A DNA stretch of 64,000 nucleotides, taken from Tomocerus qinae (Eukaryota; Arthropoda; Collembola; Entomobryomorpha; Tomoceridae). Numbering within the stretch: the first letter of the stretch is position 1; the number at the start of each line of letters is the position of its first letter. Shown here piece after piece: positions 25,363-36,600 of this stretch. Under the pieces are notes generated by a model. It made no database searches, was not told the DNA's origin, and saw nothing but the letters and a program-made list of their open reading frames with translations. Position numbers and translations under genes: made by a program. The DNA is taken from NCBI GenBank assembly GCA_020055645.1, contig CM034550.1, positions 21,546,880 to 21,610,879 on the forward strand, read 5' to 3'.

Positions 25363-25604
25363 TTCGTGGGGCAGAAATAAATAAAAATAGACATATTTAT
25401 TTTATGATTTTGAGAATATTTATTTTAATATTTTGAGAATGAGTAAATATTTATTACTACTCACAGCACGTAATTATTTCAATGAATAATAATTAAAAAT
25501 ACTTACTTTTGCATACACAATCTTAAGGAATCTTCGTTTCCCTTTATTGCATTCTGCATGAACTGCTTTTGTTGGATATTGCATTGCATATTGCATCTGT
25601 TTCC
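25363..25604 (+). repeat. Direct repeat copy 2, next to the intact acylphosphatase gene
   Basis: Second copy of the segment at 24206-24461. It is continuous with the acylphosphatase 5' flank, so it is the likely source copy. Confidence 0.8.
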
Positions 25605-25815
25605 CAGAAAATATTGACGCATATCAATAAATTCTCCTAGCTGTACATAAAATAATACGTACTACATAGTCGTCATCATCATCTCCTATCTCGGTTTTCG
25701 GTGACGCTAACCAACGGGCTAGAAAATTAGACGCTTTGTTGTGAAGTCCTTCCTTACTTGGTGTTTGCATGTGGTGCAAGATAACAAGAAAATTAAATAG
25801 TTTTAATTGTCAAAA

Positions 25816-26545
25816 ATGAATTTATCTACTACCGAAGCAAGTAACCTTAATAGGGAGAACATCTCTGTTCGATTTGAAATCTTTGGAAAAGTGCAAGGTA
25901 TGAATCGTAATCAATTTGATATTTTAAATCAAAGAAATGTTTATATTGCCAATAATTGGTATCAATAATGATTTTCCATTTGAATCTGACAGTTTAAATG
26001 ATGTCCTATTTGTATATATTTCAGGTGTCTACTTCAGAAAGGTAATTAGCTGTTATTCTAGAAAGAGTACCTATATCAATCATGTTCAATGCATGTGTAT
26101 ATCTTGTTATATGCATGGAACTATTATAATTTAATAATATTAGTGTCTTAGTGTTGTAGTAATTCCATTTAATTAAATGACCATTGTATGTACATAGCAT
26201 ACTCAAGAGAAAGGTGAAAGTCTGGGACTGAGAGGTTATTGCGAAAATACGGTTCGTAATACCGTTGTTGGTGAAATTCAAGGAGAGAAAAAGAAAGTTG
26301 GTGAAATGTAAGCATAAAAACAAAATTTTATAGTTTCATTTGTTTACAGATCGAAATACTAGAAAACAATAATTATAAATGTTCAAAATGTGCATAATAT
26401 TATATTAAGAACCTTAATTTTTTAACTTAGGAAAGAATGGCTTCAAAAGGTTGGAAGCCCTAAATCCAGAATTGATAAGGCAGAATTTGCAGATGAAAAG
26501 CCGATTGCTAACTTTAATTATGATGGATTCACCATTAGACGTTGA
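25816..26545 (+). CDS. Acylphosphatase
   Basis: Four exons, 25816-25897, 26025-26041, 26198-26307 and 26431-26545, give 107 residues (family about 98-100) ending in TGA. The signature FGKVQGVYFRKHTQEKGESL spans three exons. The catalytic pair is Arg32 (in YFRKHT) and Asn50 (in YCENT), 18 residues apart as Arg23 and Asn41 are in the vertebrate enzymes. The C terminus FNYDGFTIRR is typical. The enzyme is a small cytosolic hydrolase of carboxyl-phosphate bonds such as acetyl phosphate. Exon 2 is only 17 nt and supplies GVYFRK, so its skipping would destroy the active site. The gene is convergent with the F-box gene. It appears intact and is the evident source of the fragments at 22771-24941. No codon of the gene is broken. 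Confidence 0.93.
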
Positions 26546-26877
26546 CATCCTAAAAGACCATGTTAGAATTTAAAGCACAGAAATAGATAAGTAATTATAA
26601 GTAAAGTAATTATAGTAATTAATGGTGCATAAATAATTGTGATGTATTTTCATTTGTACGAATAATTATAATTGAAACAAATTTTGTAATTTTCCAAATT
26701 ATTGTTTAATTAACATTTGCTTGTGTAATGTAAAATACAGAGGGCGAGGAATTGAAAATTTAAAAGGTACAGTTACTAAAAGGTTATTTTAACGATTAAA
26801 TAGATATTATAATTAAATAGATAAAAGAGATAAAATCTAAAATTTTGCTAATCGTCTGTGACAGAATGGAATTCACT

Positions 26878-26883
26878 TTTATT
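26878..26883 (-). terminator. Poly(A) signal fused with the F-box stop codon
   Basis: The minus strand reads CAATAAAAG across the end of the F-box gene. The TAA stop codon (26881-26879) lies inside the AATAAA hexamer (26883-26878), implying a 3' UTR of only 10-30 nt. Confidence 0.6.
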
Positions 26884-28104
26884 GCATCACTTTGCGTTTG
26901 CACAATGGACTTAACATGACTCCATTACAAATAATTTGTACAATTTCTAAAGTTGTTTGGCTCGTTAAGAAAGAGGAAATGATATTTGGAATTTTTAAGG
27001 AATCATTTTTGGTTTCATAATGCAAAGCGAAATGATTCAACTGCAGTTTCATTTGTAATAGCCCTTTTAGTATCTCTGATTCGCTGCGGTGTCGGAAGTG
27101 AAAGCAAGGTCCAATGATAATCAATTTACGCAAAGTAGTATAACAACATTTAGGAATTGCTCCAAAAATTTCACTAATAGAAAACATGTACTTTTCTTGT
27201 AAATCACTGCATTCTACTGAAAATTCTAATTTGGTAAGAAATGGAACGGATAGGTGGTGAATGGTGTTTAAATTTTTTATAATGTTATTACAAAAGCCTT
27301 TGTTTGCTGAACATGGAATGTAAGCAAAATTAAGGCACAAGTCATGAATTGGCAACTGATGATTGATTTTTGATGGTTTGAGTAGCCGTTTCAGTTTTGC
27401 CGTTCTCGTTTTCCCATTTCTGTACTCCAAAGCGGTAGACAGGAATTTATCTGAGAATAAATCTTCTGTGCCTATTCAATAAAATAAATCACAATTTACA
27501 TGAATATATGCCTCAACTTCTACCATTATGTCCAAAAGTACTGAATTGCTATGATTGGAATACCTCCAAGCACCATGCATCCCAATTTTAAAGTTTTAAG
27601 ATTGACAGCACATAGTAAAAGCTTGGAGAAATTATTTTGCGAAATACTTCCAAGAATAACTAACTCGGATATGAACTGAAAGTTTAGACGAAGAATGGCT
27701 TCTGAAATTTCCGTTTTCAAAACTGTTACAGTTATTGCTTTAGTAGGAGAAAATGACAATGGCATCTGCAGCAATTTCTTATACCATTTTTCATGTAACT
27801 GAAATTTACGGTTAGCTAGATAGCATTGATTAATTTTCATGCAAACAGCCCAGCAAGTTAATCTGCAATTAAGGAGGTCTTTTCTTGACACTTGGTCGAA
27901 TATTTTGATAATCAGCTGCAATATTTAAAATATTTTCTCAAATATTGATCTCGTAATTAATTTTTGCTGATAATATACTTTATACATGTAAGTAGTTATT
28001 TTTTACCTCACCTCATTCGGTAGAAATACAAAACAATTTTGGGCTTCTATTTTGTTTTTGAGTTTTGATTGCTCTTTTCTCCTTGAAACAAATACTTGGC
28101 CCAT
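26879..28104 (-). CDS. F-box protein, leucine-rich C-terminal part
   Basis: Three exons on the minus strand, 28104-28012, 27915-27564 and 27471-26879, encode 345 residues; junction phases agree. The F-box is at about residues 28-70: CFVFLPNE at the end of exon 1 joined to LIIKIFDQVSRKDLLNCRLT in exon 2, with the LP.E....IF..L...DLL.CR..C pattern that binds SKP1. The rest is Leu/Ile-rich with motifs such as LKTLKLGCM and LRKLIIIGPCF that look like degenerate leucine-rich repeats, presumably for substrate binding. By family, it would be a substrate adaptor of an SCF ubiquitin ligase. No specific ortholog is recognised; such genes are often lineage-expanded. The upstream start (ATG at 28104) was chosen because it completes the F-box. 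It is convergent with acylphosphatase. Confidence 0.8.
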
Positions 28105-31100
28105 TATTGTAAAAATTTCGGCACAACAAAAAGAAAACCTCACCTATCTACAGATATCTACATTTGAAATAAAAATATTTTCCAATTATTAAAACAAATG
28201 GCAAAATAGGTATTATTGGCATTTGCTGAATGCGAACTATGAATATAACTGACTTGATTCATGCTAAGTCAATTAGATCATAAAAGTCAGGAAGCCATAT
28301 AATTTCAGAGGGTTTTCGGACAGAGCTTATGTAATGTTGTTAGTGAAATAATATCTCCTAGCTCCCAAACATAATCTCATGTTAGTAAAAGCATTAGTAA
28401 GTCATAATTTTTTTGGTGAAACGCATAGAATTATATGTAAGTTGTAAGTAATATAGATTTTGTCGAAATAAGCCTATATCTTGATTATGTCAATACAATA
28501 GCATTCAAAAAAGTAAAATCATGAAATCTTACAATCTAATCCCCATCACGGTCAGTCAGCGAGCATAATAATCCCTTTACATTCAGTAATTGTGTATACG
28601 GTAATAAATTCAATATCTACACATATGAGAAAAGTACGCAATTATAATTACTTTATATAGGGAATAGGGAAACCAATCAAAAACGAACATAGTTTTGGTT
28701 GTAGAAGTCATTCCAATCATTGTTATACGAAACAGTTTGGGAATGGAAGTAACTTAGGGTTCTGTTTATGCTTTGACTAGTAGATTTAAGTGAGAATATT
28801 TATTTATTCAATTATGTACGTAGGGCGTGAGTGTGTTGAGTAATCTTCATGTCATGAATATGAAAATGAAACAAAAAACCATGAAAAATGCTTTATACAG
28901 TCATACTATATTATACAACTATATTATATAGAATAGCCGAACATCACTACTAAATCTATATAATACCTATAAGTATTAAGTATTAGATGTAGAAATTGTA
29001 ATATAATATACCATTCATATATTATGTATTTGTATGTCATTTTGCGGCTACTTGACTAGTGTATACGATGTAGTAGTACTTAAAGTGGAACATTTATAGA
29101 GAGTTGACTTATTGAACCTAGATGATCTAACTTGGTAAAATCTTTGTAGAAACTGTATATTTATATGTATATATCGTAATAGTAAACTTAGTAATTCATG
29201 TATATTATAACCTAAAACCTACATTCTCAATGTACTATTGTCTTCCATCAATATAGTACTATGTGTCCGAGTCCTTATGCATAAGTAATTAAGTAAGTAT
29301 ACATGCTAGGACGGAAAGGGTATCCTGATGATGTGAGAAGGCAATGGTGCAATGAAATTAAATGCATTTGTATTTACTAAATGCATGATGTGTCTGCATG
29401 CAGTCGGGGAAGTCCATGTACGGCATGCACATGTACTCTTTTCTCTTCACGTTATATTTTAGGAAGGTTACTACTTGCTTTTACTTATAGTACACAATTG
29501 AACTTAGTTTAAGCAAAGGCAAGAGGCAAACAATGATGATTTACAATGCTCGTAAACTCCTTTTATTTCTCCATCTGATTTGTTCCTGAGGTCTTGAAGT
29601 CAAACTCTCGCCTCAGAAGAATCTTAAGTGTCTACTTATTCTATCACTCTTTTCGTATTATGACTTTTCTTCTAAGTTCGAAAGAATAAACTGCATTCAG
29701 AGCATTTGTTACTATTATAGCCACGCCAAGGCAGTCCAATCCTATAAGCCTGAGTAATAAGCAAATAAATTACTTATGAAAACTCCTAAGTCCAGCTTCT
29801 ACCACAAGAATCTCAATAGTTCTTATAGGAAAAAGTAGTCTTAAAACAAAGGCTTCGTAACCATACTCAACTCACCTTACAGTCACAGACAAATAAGTAC
29901 GTATAGAGATACGACAAGGGCCAATGCTTTTTACTTGTGTTTATGTAGTTTACATAATATACTTATGTACTCCTATTTAAAAATCCCCATTGAATTAAAA
30001 AGTCAAATTAAGTTAGTCGACTGCAGTGAGAATACCTATGTAAATGAGTAGGGACGTTCTGTAGGGTTATGGTTTATCTTGCCCTGGTAGTTTTGCTGCT
30101 TTACAAATAATAAACTTCGTTTACCTATGAATTGTACCTGTAGCCTCCCTTTCTTATGACAATTCCTTAATTTTCTACGTGTCAAATATAGATTCTCTTT
30201 ATTGAGATTCACAGGAATTGAGTTAGTTACCTTCCAAGACTAACCACATACATAGTCCAGTCCATAGACTGGAATGAGTAACATGAGAATAGACTGAAGA
30301 CTCCTTGGAGAGTTATATCCCGTGCAGGCAACCAAATGAAAAAAGTCAGACGCTCAATAAAGAACCCTTACCTAAGCATGGTGTAAAGTGTAAGCCTGTA
30401 TAGTAACTAACCAAATGATAAATATTCCAGTTAATATGAAGTTACCCTTCCCTGTACTACTAAATAGTCTTACTGATCTTGAAAATAAATTCGATTCTGA
30501 AGTGAAGTATTATTCTGAACAAACGTACTCACCAAGCTAAAAGTTAAACCAGAGTCCTATTATATCATCGTTTTTAAAGTGTACATACGTAGTGCTTACT
30601 TCTCTTCGACAAATGAATTTTCATAAGGCAAGGAAGGGTATCTTTAAATTCCATAATGTAGTTGGGTTGGGATGCCTTGGCAAACAAGGGTGAGAGTGGG
30701 GGGTCATAATCATTCCTTTTCTTGTCTCGACTTCTCTATTCTGTTACTGTCCAACTCACTCAGAATTCCAAAAGGGAATCGAAAGAAATTCAGAACCCCA
30801 TGCTGACTGTCTAGTTTCGTGGTGCTCGCAACCACCGTACTTTCGTCAAGAGCAATAACTTTAATGCTTATTTAATGTAATTTTATTTAATTTCATCTAA
30901 TCTATTCACATCGTTCTTAATATTACAACTACATTGATATAAGTATGAAATGTGTGCAAAAAATGCCATTGGTTTATTATTAGTTAGAAAGTAAAAAAAC
31001 AATTACAACAATTAGATAGATAATATATTTAGTCGCTGCGCATAATGTTAAGATTTTTGGTAGTTGAAATTAAAATGTATAATTAGTTGTTATCAATTGT

Positions 31101-32689
31101 TTACAATTTTGAGAATATGTTTGTTGAGCTAAAAAGTCTAAGAGTCTAAGAGCTGAAGAGAATTGGATAAAAATTATGAAATCCCTCTAGGAGGTTTTAT
31201 AAAATGCTAATTGTAAGTGCATTGATCTGGAAAGGTAATTTTTATGCTTTCCTTACCGTGAACAAGTCAGTATTAATATTTTGTATGGCTGCCTTAATTA
31301 TGTAGTGGAAAATGGCATGTAGGTAGAGTATCATGAGGTAAATCATACATTAATCGGGGGAATTAGATAAGGTTTGGTATAAATCGCATGATGCATCTGT
31401 AAGGTAGGGCACATGAAATTCTAATCGATCAAATCAAACTGGTAGTTAGTAATGAAAAGGCGAAGAAAATGCCAAGAGTAGATAAAGCATTTGCTTATAA
31501 CGAGCATATTGTTTATAGGTATATAAATGTATATTACGATGATACATGGCAAGAAACTGTAGGCGAAACGACTTGAATTAAATTCAAGTCGTAGAGCGAT
31601 ACATATGAAGGAAACTGCATAGCTGACAATGAGAAGGGAAAAGTGTTTAGGTAGTTTAGTTTGCAGTGCACGTGTAGTCTTTATTTGTGAGTTAGGTTGT
31701 TACAATATCTGCAAAATATTATGTATCATTTCATGTTCGCGTATGTATATGAATTAGCGTTAACGAGGTAGATGCGAGTCAGTTGTAGGCAGTTACCAAA
31801 AAAACAACATTTACCACTGCTCCTAATGCCCACTAGGATTGTATTTATTTCCAGTTAGTTACCTTAACTAAACTATCAAGAATGAAGTAACGATAAGCTA
31901 AAGGGAAAGGTAGAAATTATTTTTGCTTACTCTGTGTTTGTATTTAGTATTAGTATTTACTAATAAAATACGTAGAGGTACCTACTTAGTCTGAAGGTAA
32001 TAAAAGTTGATATATGGTTACAGAACAGATAGTAAATATTAAGAGCAATTCCTTATAAGCCATTATATTATATTACTATATATATAGTAAGTATAATATG
32101 GACAAGGACTCCAGAAGAGGTCCACTCTAATCCAGTCCATTTCTTCACAGGTAAAGAGATATTGGAAATTATAAGTATGTTGAAGGGGGAATGTAATATT
32201 ATATAGGTATAGGTAAAGGTAAAATAAAGCAAGACAAGTTGAGTAAACTGGACTGGATGAGTTAGTAGAATTGTTGGTTCGTTCAATTCTCTATCGCTGC
32301 ATGTCTTGTCTACTTTGTAATGTCAGCGAGTGGTGAGTCTTTCTAGTTAGTTAGCATTAGCAAGTACATAAGTGTATGCCTTGGCACTGTATATTACCAT
32401 CTCGTTATACATACTATATTATGTAGTTTAACTTTTACACAACAAGGCAAGGGAGGAAAAAGCCAGCCCAACTAATCTTTTGCTGCATCTCGAATTCAGC
32501 CCCAGTCTCTATTTTGTTATGTGAGCGTGTATGTTTATTTCACTTGCCGGGTTAGACATTCGTTTCAAGCAACTGCAATTGCTTTCAATGCGTTTAGTTT
32601 ATACACATAGTTTGTAAAGGAAAGCAACCCATGCCAGGCTAGTTCAAGCCACAGATTCAATTGAATGTCGAGTCGAGAGTTCAGCTCAG
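28105..32689. other. Intergenic region without a recognised gene
   Basis: 4.6 kb of AT-rich DNA with no ORF showing coding character, no recognised RNA gene and no large repeat. A perfect short palindrome lies at 31568-31592. The right part probably holds the promoter of the Frizzled gene. Confidence 0.5.
31568..31592. repeat. Perfect 12-bp-arm palindrome
   Basis: ACGACTTGAATT is followed after one base by its exact reverse complement. No adjoining feature explains it. Confidence 0.7.
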
Positions 32690-32884
32690 TCAGTCTTCGC
32701 TTGGCATTCTAACCGGATACATTATGTGCTCCTATACGTAACAAACTCCACATATACGTGTATGTGGACTGGACGTGAACCGAGATTATTATTATTGTTA
32801 TTAGTTGAGCTGGTTATGTTACGTTTTCTTACCTTCACAGCTTTTCATTCTCACTGACAACAGTCTGACTAACTAACTAACAAG
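32690..32884 (+). promoter_or_regulatory. Candidate first non-coding exon and core promoter of the Frizzled gene
   Basis: The sequence CTCAGTCAGTCTTCG near 32690 contains TCAGT, the arthropod initiator consensus. A strong donor AACAAG|GTGAGC ends the exon at 32884. A good acceptor (TTATTGTCTTTAG) at 33177 would join it to the exon that carries the start codon at 33660. Splicing is inferred from sites only. Confidence 0.4.
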
Positions 32885-33659
32885 GTGAGCTTTGCATTTG
32901 CCAAGCCTTTGCATGTGCACCTTGTTAACGAAACAAGACGAGTGTTTTCATTCTTGAATATTAATTGCCACTTTCTGGCATTGTTAACAGTTTGTGGAAA
33001 ATTTTTTAGCTACTGGATTGCCTTTTATAGTTACGTTTCATGTGAACATACCAAATTCTTAAACATCTGTGAAAATTCTCTGGAAAATAGTATACACATA
33101 ATACATACATAATAAGTGTAGTGGTTTAACAAAGCTTGGAATACGAAATGTGACGCTTACCATTTTATTGTCTTTAGAAAGTTTAAATCCGTTACTGAAA
33201 ACGAAGAATTTAGCGCCAAAAGGCTAATATTCTATTTTCACCAGTGATTGGTCGTTGCATAGAGAATGAAAAAAGTACTGTTCGGCAAGTGTTTGGAAAA
33301 TGTTACATATAATCATTTCTGTCCTAAGCATCCCGGCTTTTTTGGTTCATACTTACTACTTCGGTAATACATTATTGTAACCAATTTTCAAGAAAACCCA
33401 TAAAGAAAAAGTGGTGCATTTGGAGTTTCTTTTTTCTCTTCGTTCAGTGTAATTTATTTTTCTGGGAAAGAAACAGTGTTGAAGGTGATGAAGTGTCGTG
33501 TTTTGTTATTATCTCCAGATTGGTTCTATTTAACCAAATAGTAAAATGAAGTAAAGCAGAAGGAAAATCTCAGAGCTAAGCTCGTATTGTTTGTCGTTGC
33601 AAGAATTTTTTTGTTTTCATGTTCACGGAGAGATTTGTTAACTTTTAAAGAGGAAAACA

Positions 33660-36600
33660 ATGAGGATCTTGTTAACGCGTGTTCTTGTGACGGCGGTGAT
33701 AATCGCTGGCGCCTTCGTCAGCTCAACTCACTCTAATCCGGAACGGGAACGTGATCGTGATCGGAAAGCGTCTGCCAATTTAGATATGATGGATCATCTT
33801 CACGATCATGATGATGAGAGCTATCTCGGTCACTCCGGGATGATTGGAATTGATTCGGACCATCATTTACCTTCTCAAGGAGGTTGCGAACCAATCAAGA
33901 TAGGTAAAAATCCATTTTTGTTTATATTTTCTAGATAAGTACATTTAATCCTAATTATTTACAGTGCATTACGACATAGTACGAGCAAAAATTATTACAG
34001 TTATTTACATATCTACAGGTTCCTTTTAAACTAGTGGTTTTGAATACTAATTAAATAGTAGGCATTGGTAAACATATATAAACATTAACATAAACATTAT
34101 TACATAGCTACATAACCCCTTTTTAAGATCATTGATAAGTTATAATATTCGCTTACCATGTTAGTAATAGTCTAGTTGTCTCCGCTTTTGGAAAACTCAT
34201 TCCGAGTAAATATTTACGATTGCTTTTTATTTGCTGCTTTCCTTAAATTGAACTTAAGTAGACTATTGTAGCTGATTTAATGCGTGTAAACTAGCTTCTA
34301 GTACTCCTTTTATGCTGCATTTTTTATTTCGTATGTTCTGATTACCAGAGATATTTCTATTAAATCTGTACCTCTATATGCAACAGTAAGAAAACTAGGC
34401 TTTCCAATGTAGTTACCTTGCCGTATCCAATTTAATGCTATCCAGGAAAGGAGAAGACATTTTTTGTATAGTTCTAATGTAAATCTATGATCATCTGCCC
34501 TTGAGATCTTGTAGGACTCAAAACGGATTTATTGCGATCGTTAGTAAAAATACTTTAAATTTAAAATGCAGAACATTGTTGTATTAATATTTTGTACCTT
34601 ATCTTTCTTATATTAAGTGAGTAAGCTCTCTTAAGCAAATATTGACTACCTGTAGGTACGTTTTATAGGTTTTGCTCATGTGGCGGGTATAAATTGCCAT
34701 GTATCATTATGACCATAACGCTATTCTATATGGACTGTACATATTATTATTACAACTTGTGTTATTAACTTGATATACAAAGAAAGTATTTTGTAAATTG
34801 TAATGGACATCAAAAATGCACGGAAAAACTTGTTGCTTTTATCATTTCCATTTTAGAAACCGCAATCTAATTAAATATAAAGCAGGAGTTTCAGTCAGTA
34901 GTAGTATAGGAACATAGATCATGATATGATTGGTAAAAAATCAAATTGATAAGCTCCGTATAAGGATTTTCTACCTCTTACTTGATCTTGAGATAGCATT
35001 TAATTGACATGATTACCCAAATGTCTTAAAATGCTAATCGAATTATATTATGGACTCCATCAATATACAATATACATAATCTATATTGTTTGTCTGTTTA
35101 AGTTTGATCAATAACGTTTTACGTTTACTTTAACTATCTTTCGTTTATAACTTGATACGATGACAAAGCGCAATTGAATGTATGTTTAGAAGTAAAATTG
35201 GAGTGCCTGAATCAGAGACACTGTTTTGTATTTAATATGTTATATATGGTCGTATGGTATACCGAGATCTATTTTGATCATTTTAATTTGAGATGTTAAG
35301 TATTTATGCTGGTATACATTGTTATAAATATATTTACATTAGATACATGTAAATATTTTCATACATTTAGTACATTTGTAGTTTCTTGGAATTAATTATG
35401 GTTGCATGCCATTTTGGCAAAACGATCCATTTATCTCTGCCCACACTGAAGCATAATAATAACATGTACTCTTCAATAAATAACTCAGCACGAATAACTA
35501 CCAAATTTTAATGCGTTCCAGCTGTTAAAATCCGAAATATCTCGCCCATTCCATCATTCATTGAGAAAAAATCGGACTTCTTTCTGTTTTGCTCCGCGTT
35601 TTATCTTTATCTTTAAACGCGTCGTTAGTTTTCGCTCGAGCAGTTAATCACTTGTGAGCAATTCAAATGTTGCTGCAAATGTAAACGAATAACATGGATT
35701 TCAACCAACGCAAATTGCACATCATTTGCATTTTATGTCGTGTTGTGACCAATGCTGCTAAATATAATATCAATAGAACGAATTTCACCAGCATTTCTTT
35801 CAGATTAATGTGATGTTTGTTCTCGTGGCTGTCACTACTCTATGGTTTATTAAGATCATTATTATCAAAAACAAACACATGTGCCGAATTCAACGTTAAA
35901 ATTCAATCACTACGGGTTTATACTTGCTATCATTCTGTAATTTTTTTAGTATTGTCAAATCACCTTGATTAGTCCTCACTCGGCAGAAGTTCACTTACAC
36001 TCTAGAACGTGAATAACCTTTCTGTAGTAAAACGAAATGCGTTTTAACTCTGTGTAGCCGGAATTTAGAAGTATAAATAGTTAGCCAGTAATAGATAACC
36101 TCTGCCAACTTTGTCTATGATCCAGGAAATTGCTGTCACTCATATTCCAACATGAGATGCAAAGTGACACACCTCATTCAAATTCCACAGAAAATGCTGT
36201 AGCTGCACGAATAAAGTTTTTGCTGAGTATTTGCGTACATTCTCTAATAAAAATTCCAATTGTGAGTCTAGCTCTGGAAAATTCAACTACGTATGTCGTG
36301 TATCACGTTATGAATTTCTAACACATCTCAATGTGTAAATAGAAGACCCATGGATAAATAGTATGAAATCCTTTTGAAATTCTTCTTCCTCTAGCTCTGC
36401 ATATAGACCATAGACTGTCTATATAGTAAAGTAAAGTAGTAAAGGGATTCTGCGAGTGATACAGATCTGAAAAATGCGTTAGTTGATGTTTTATGTGTTG
36501 CGGTGAGGCGTGTGGCTTGTTCTTGTCTCTATTTCCTTGTTTTTCTCCCTCCTATGGGTTGGTTCAACTTAGTTAGTAGAGATTATTCGGGGAAATGAAA

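Larger units (their letters stand above)
21453..25501. repeat. Nested palindromic repeat field with acylphosphatase fragments
   Basis: Outer arms: 21453-21642 is almost identical to the reverse complement of 25310-25501, including a block around the HindIII-like CCACGAAGCTTAC. A second block, 21836-22107, pairs with 24945-25262 in reverse complement. Between them lie seven blocks (22771-24941) in both orientations, each built from the 5' flank, exon 1 start, exon 3 end and intron 2 of the acylphosphatase gene at 25816-26545, separated by (AAAT/ATTT)-rich spacers and CCGATGAG-containing junctions. The region has no intact gene. It resembles a complex foldback element or a local rearrangement rather than any standard transposon. 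Confidence 0.85.

Noticed and set aside
21453-25501. CRISPR-like or satellite array
   Set aside because: The units are inverted, of unequal length and built from gene fragments, and the DNA is eukaryotic; there are no regular spacers.
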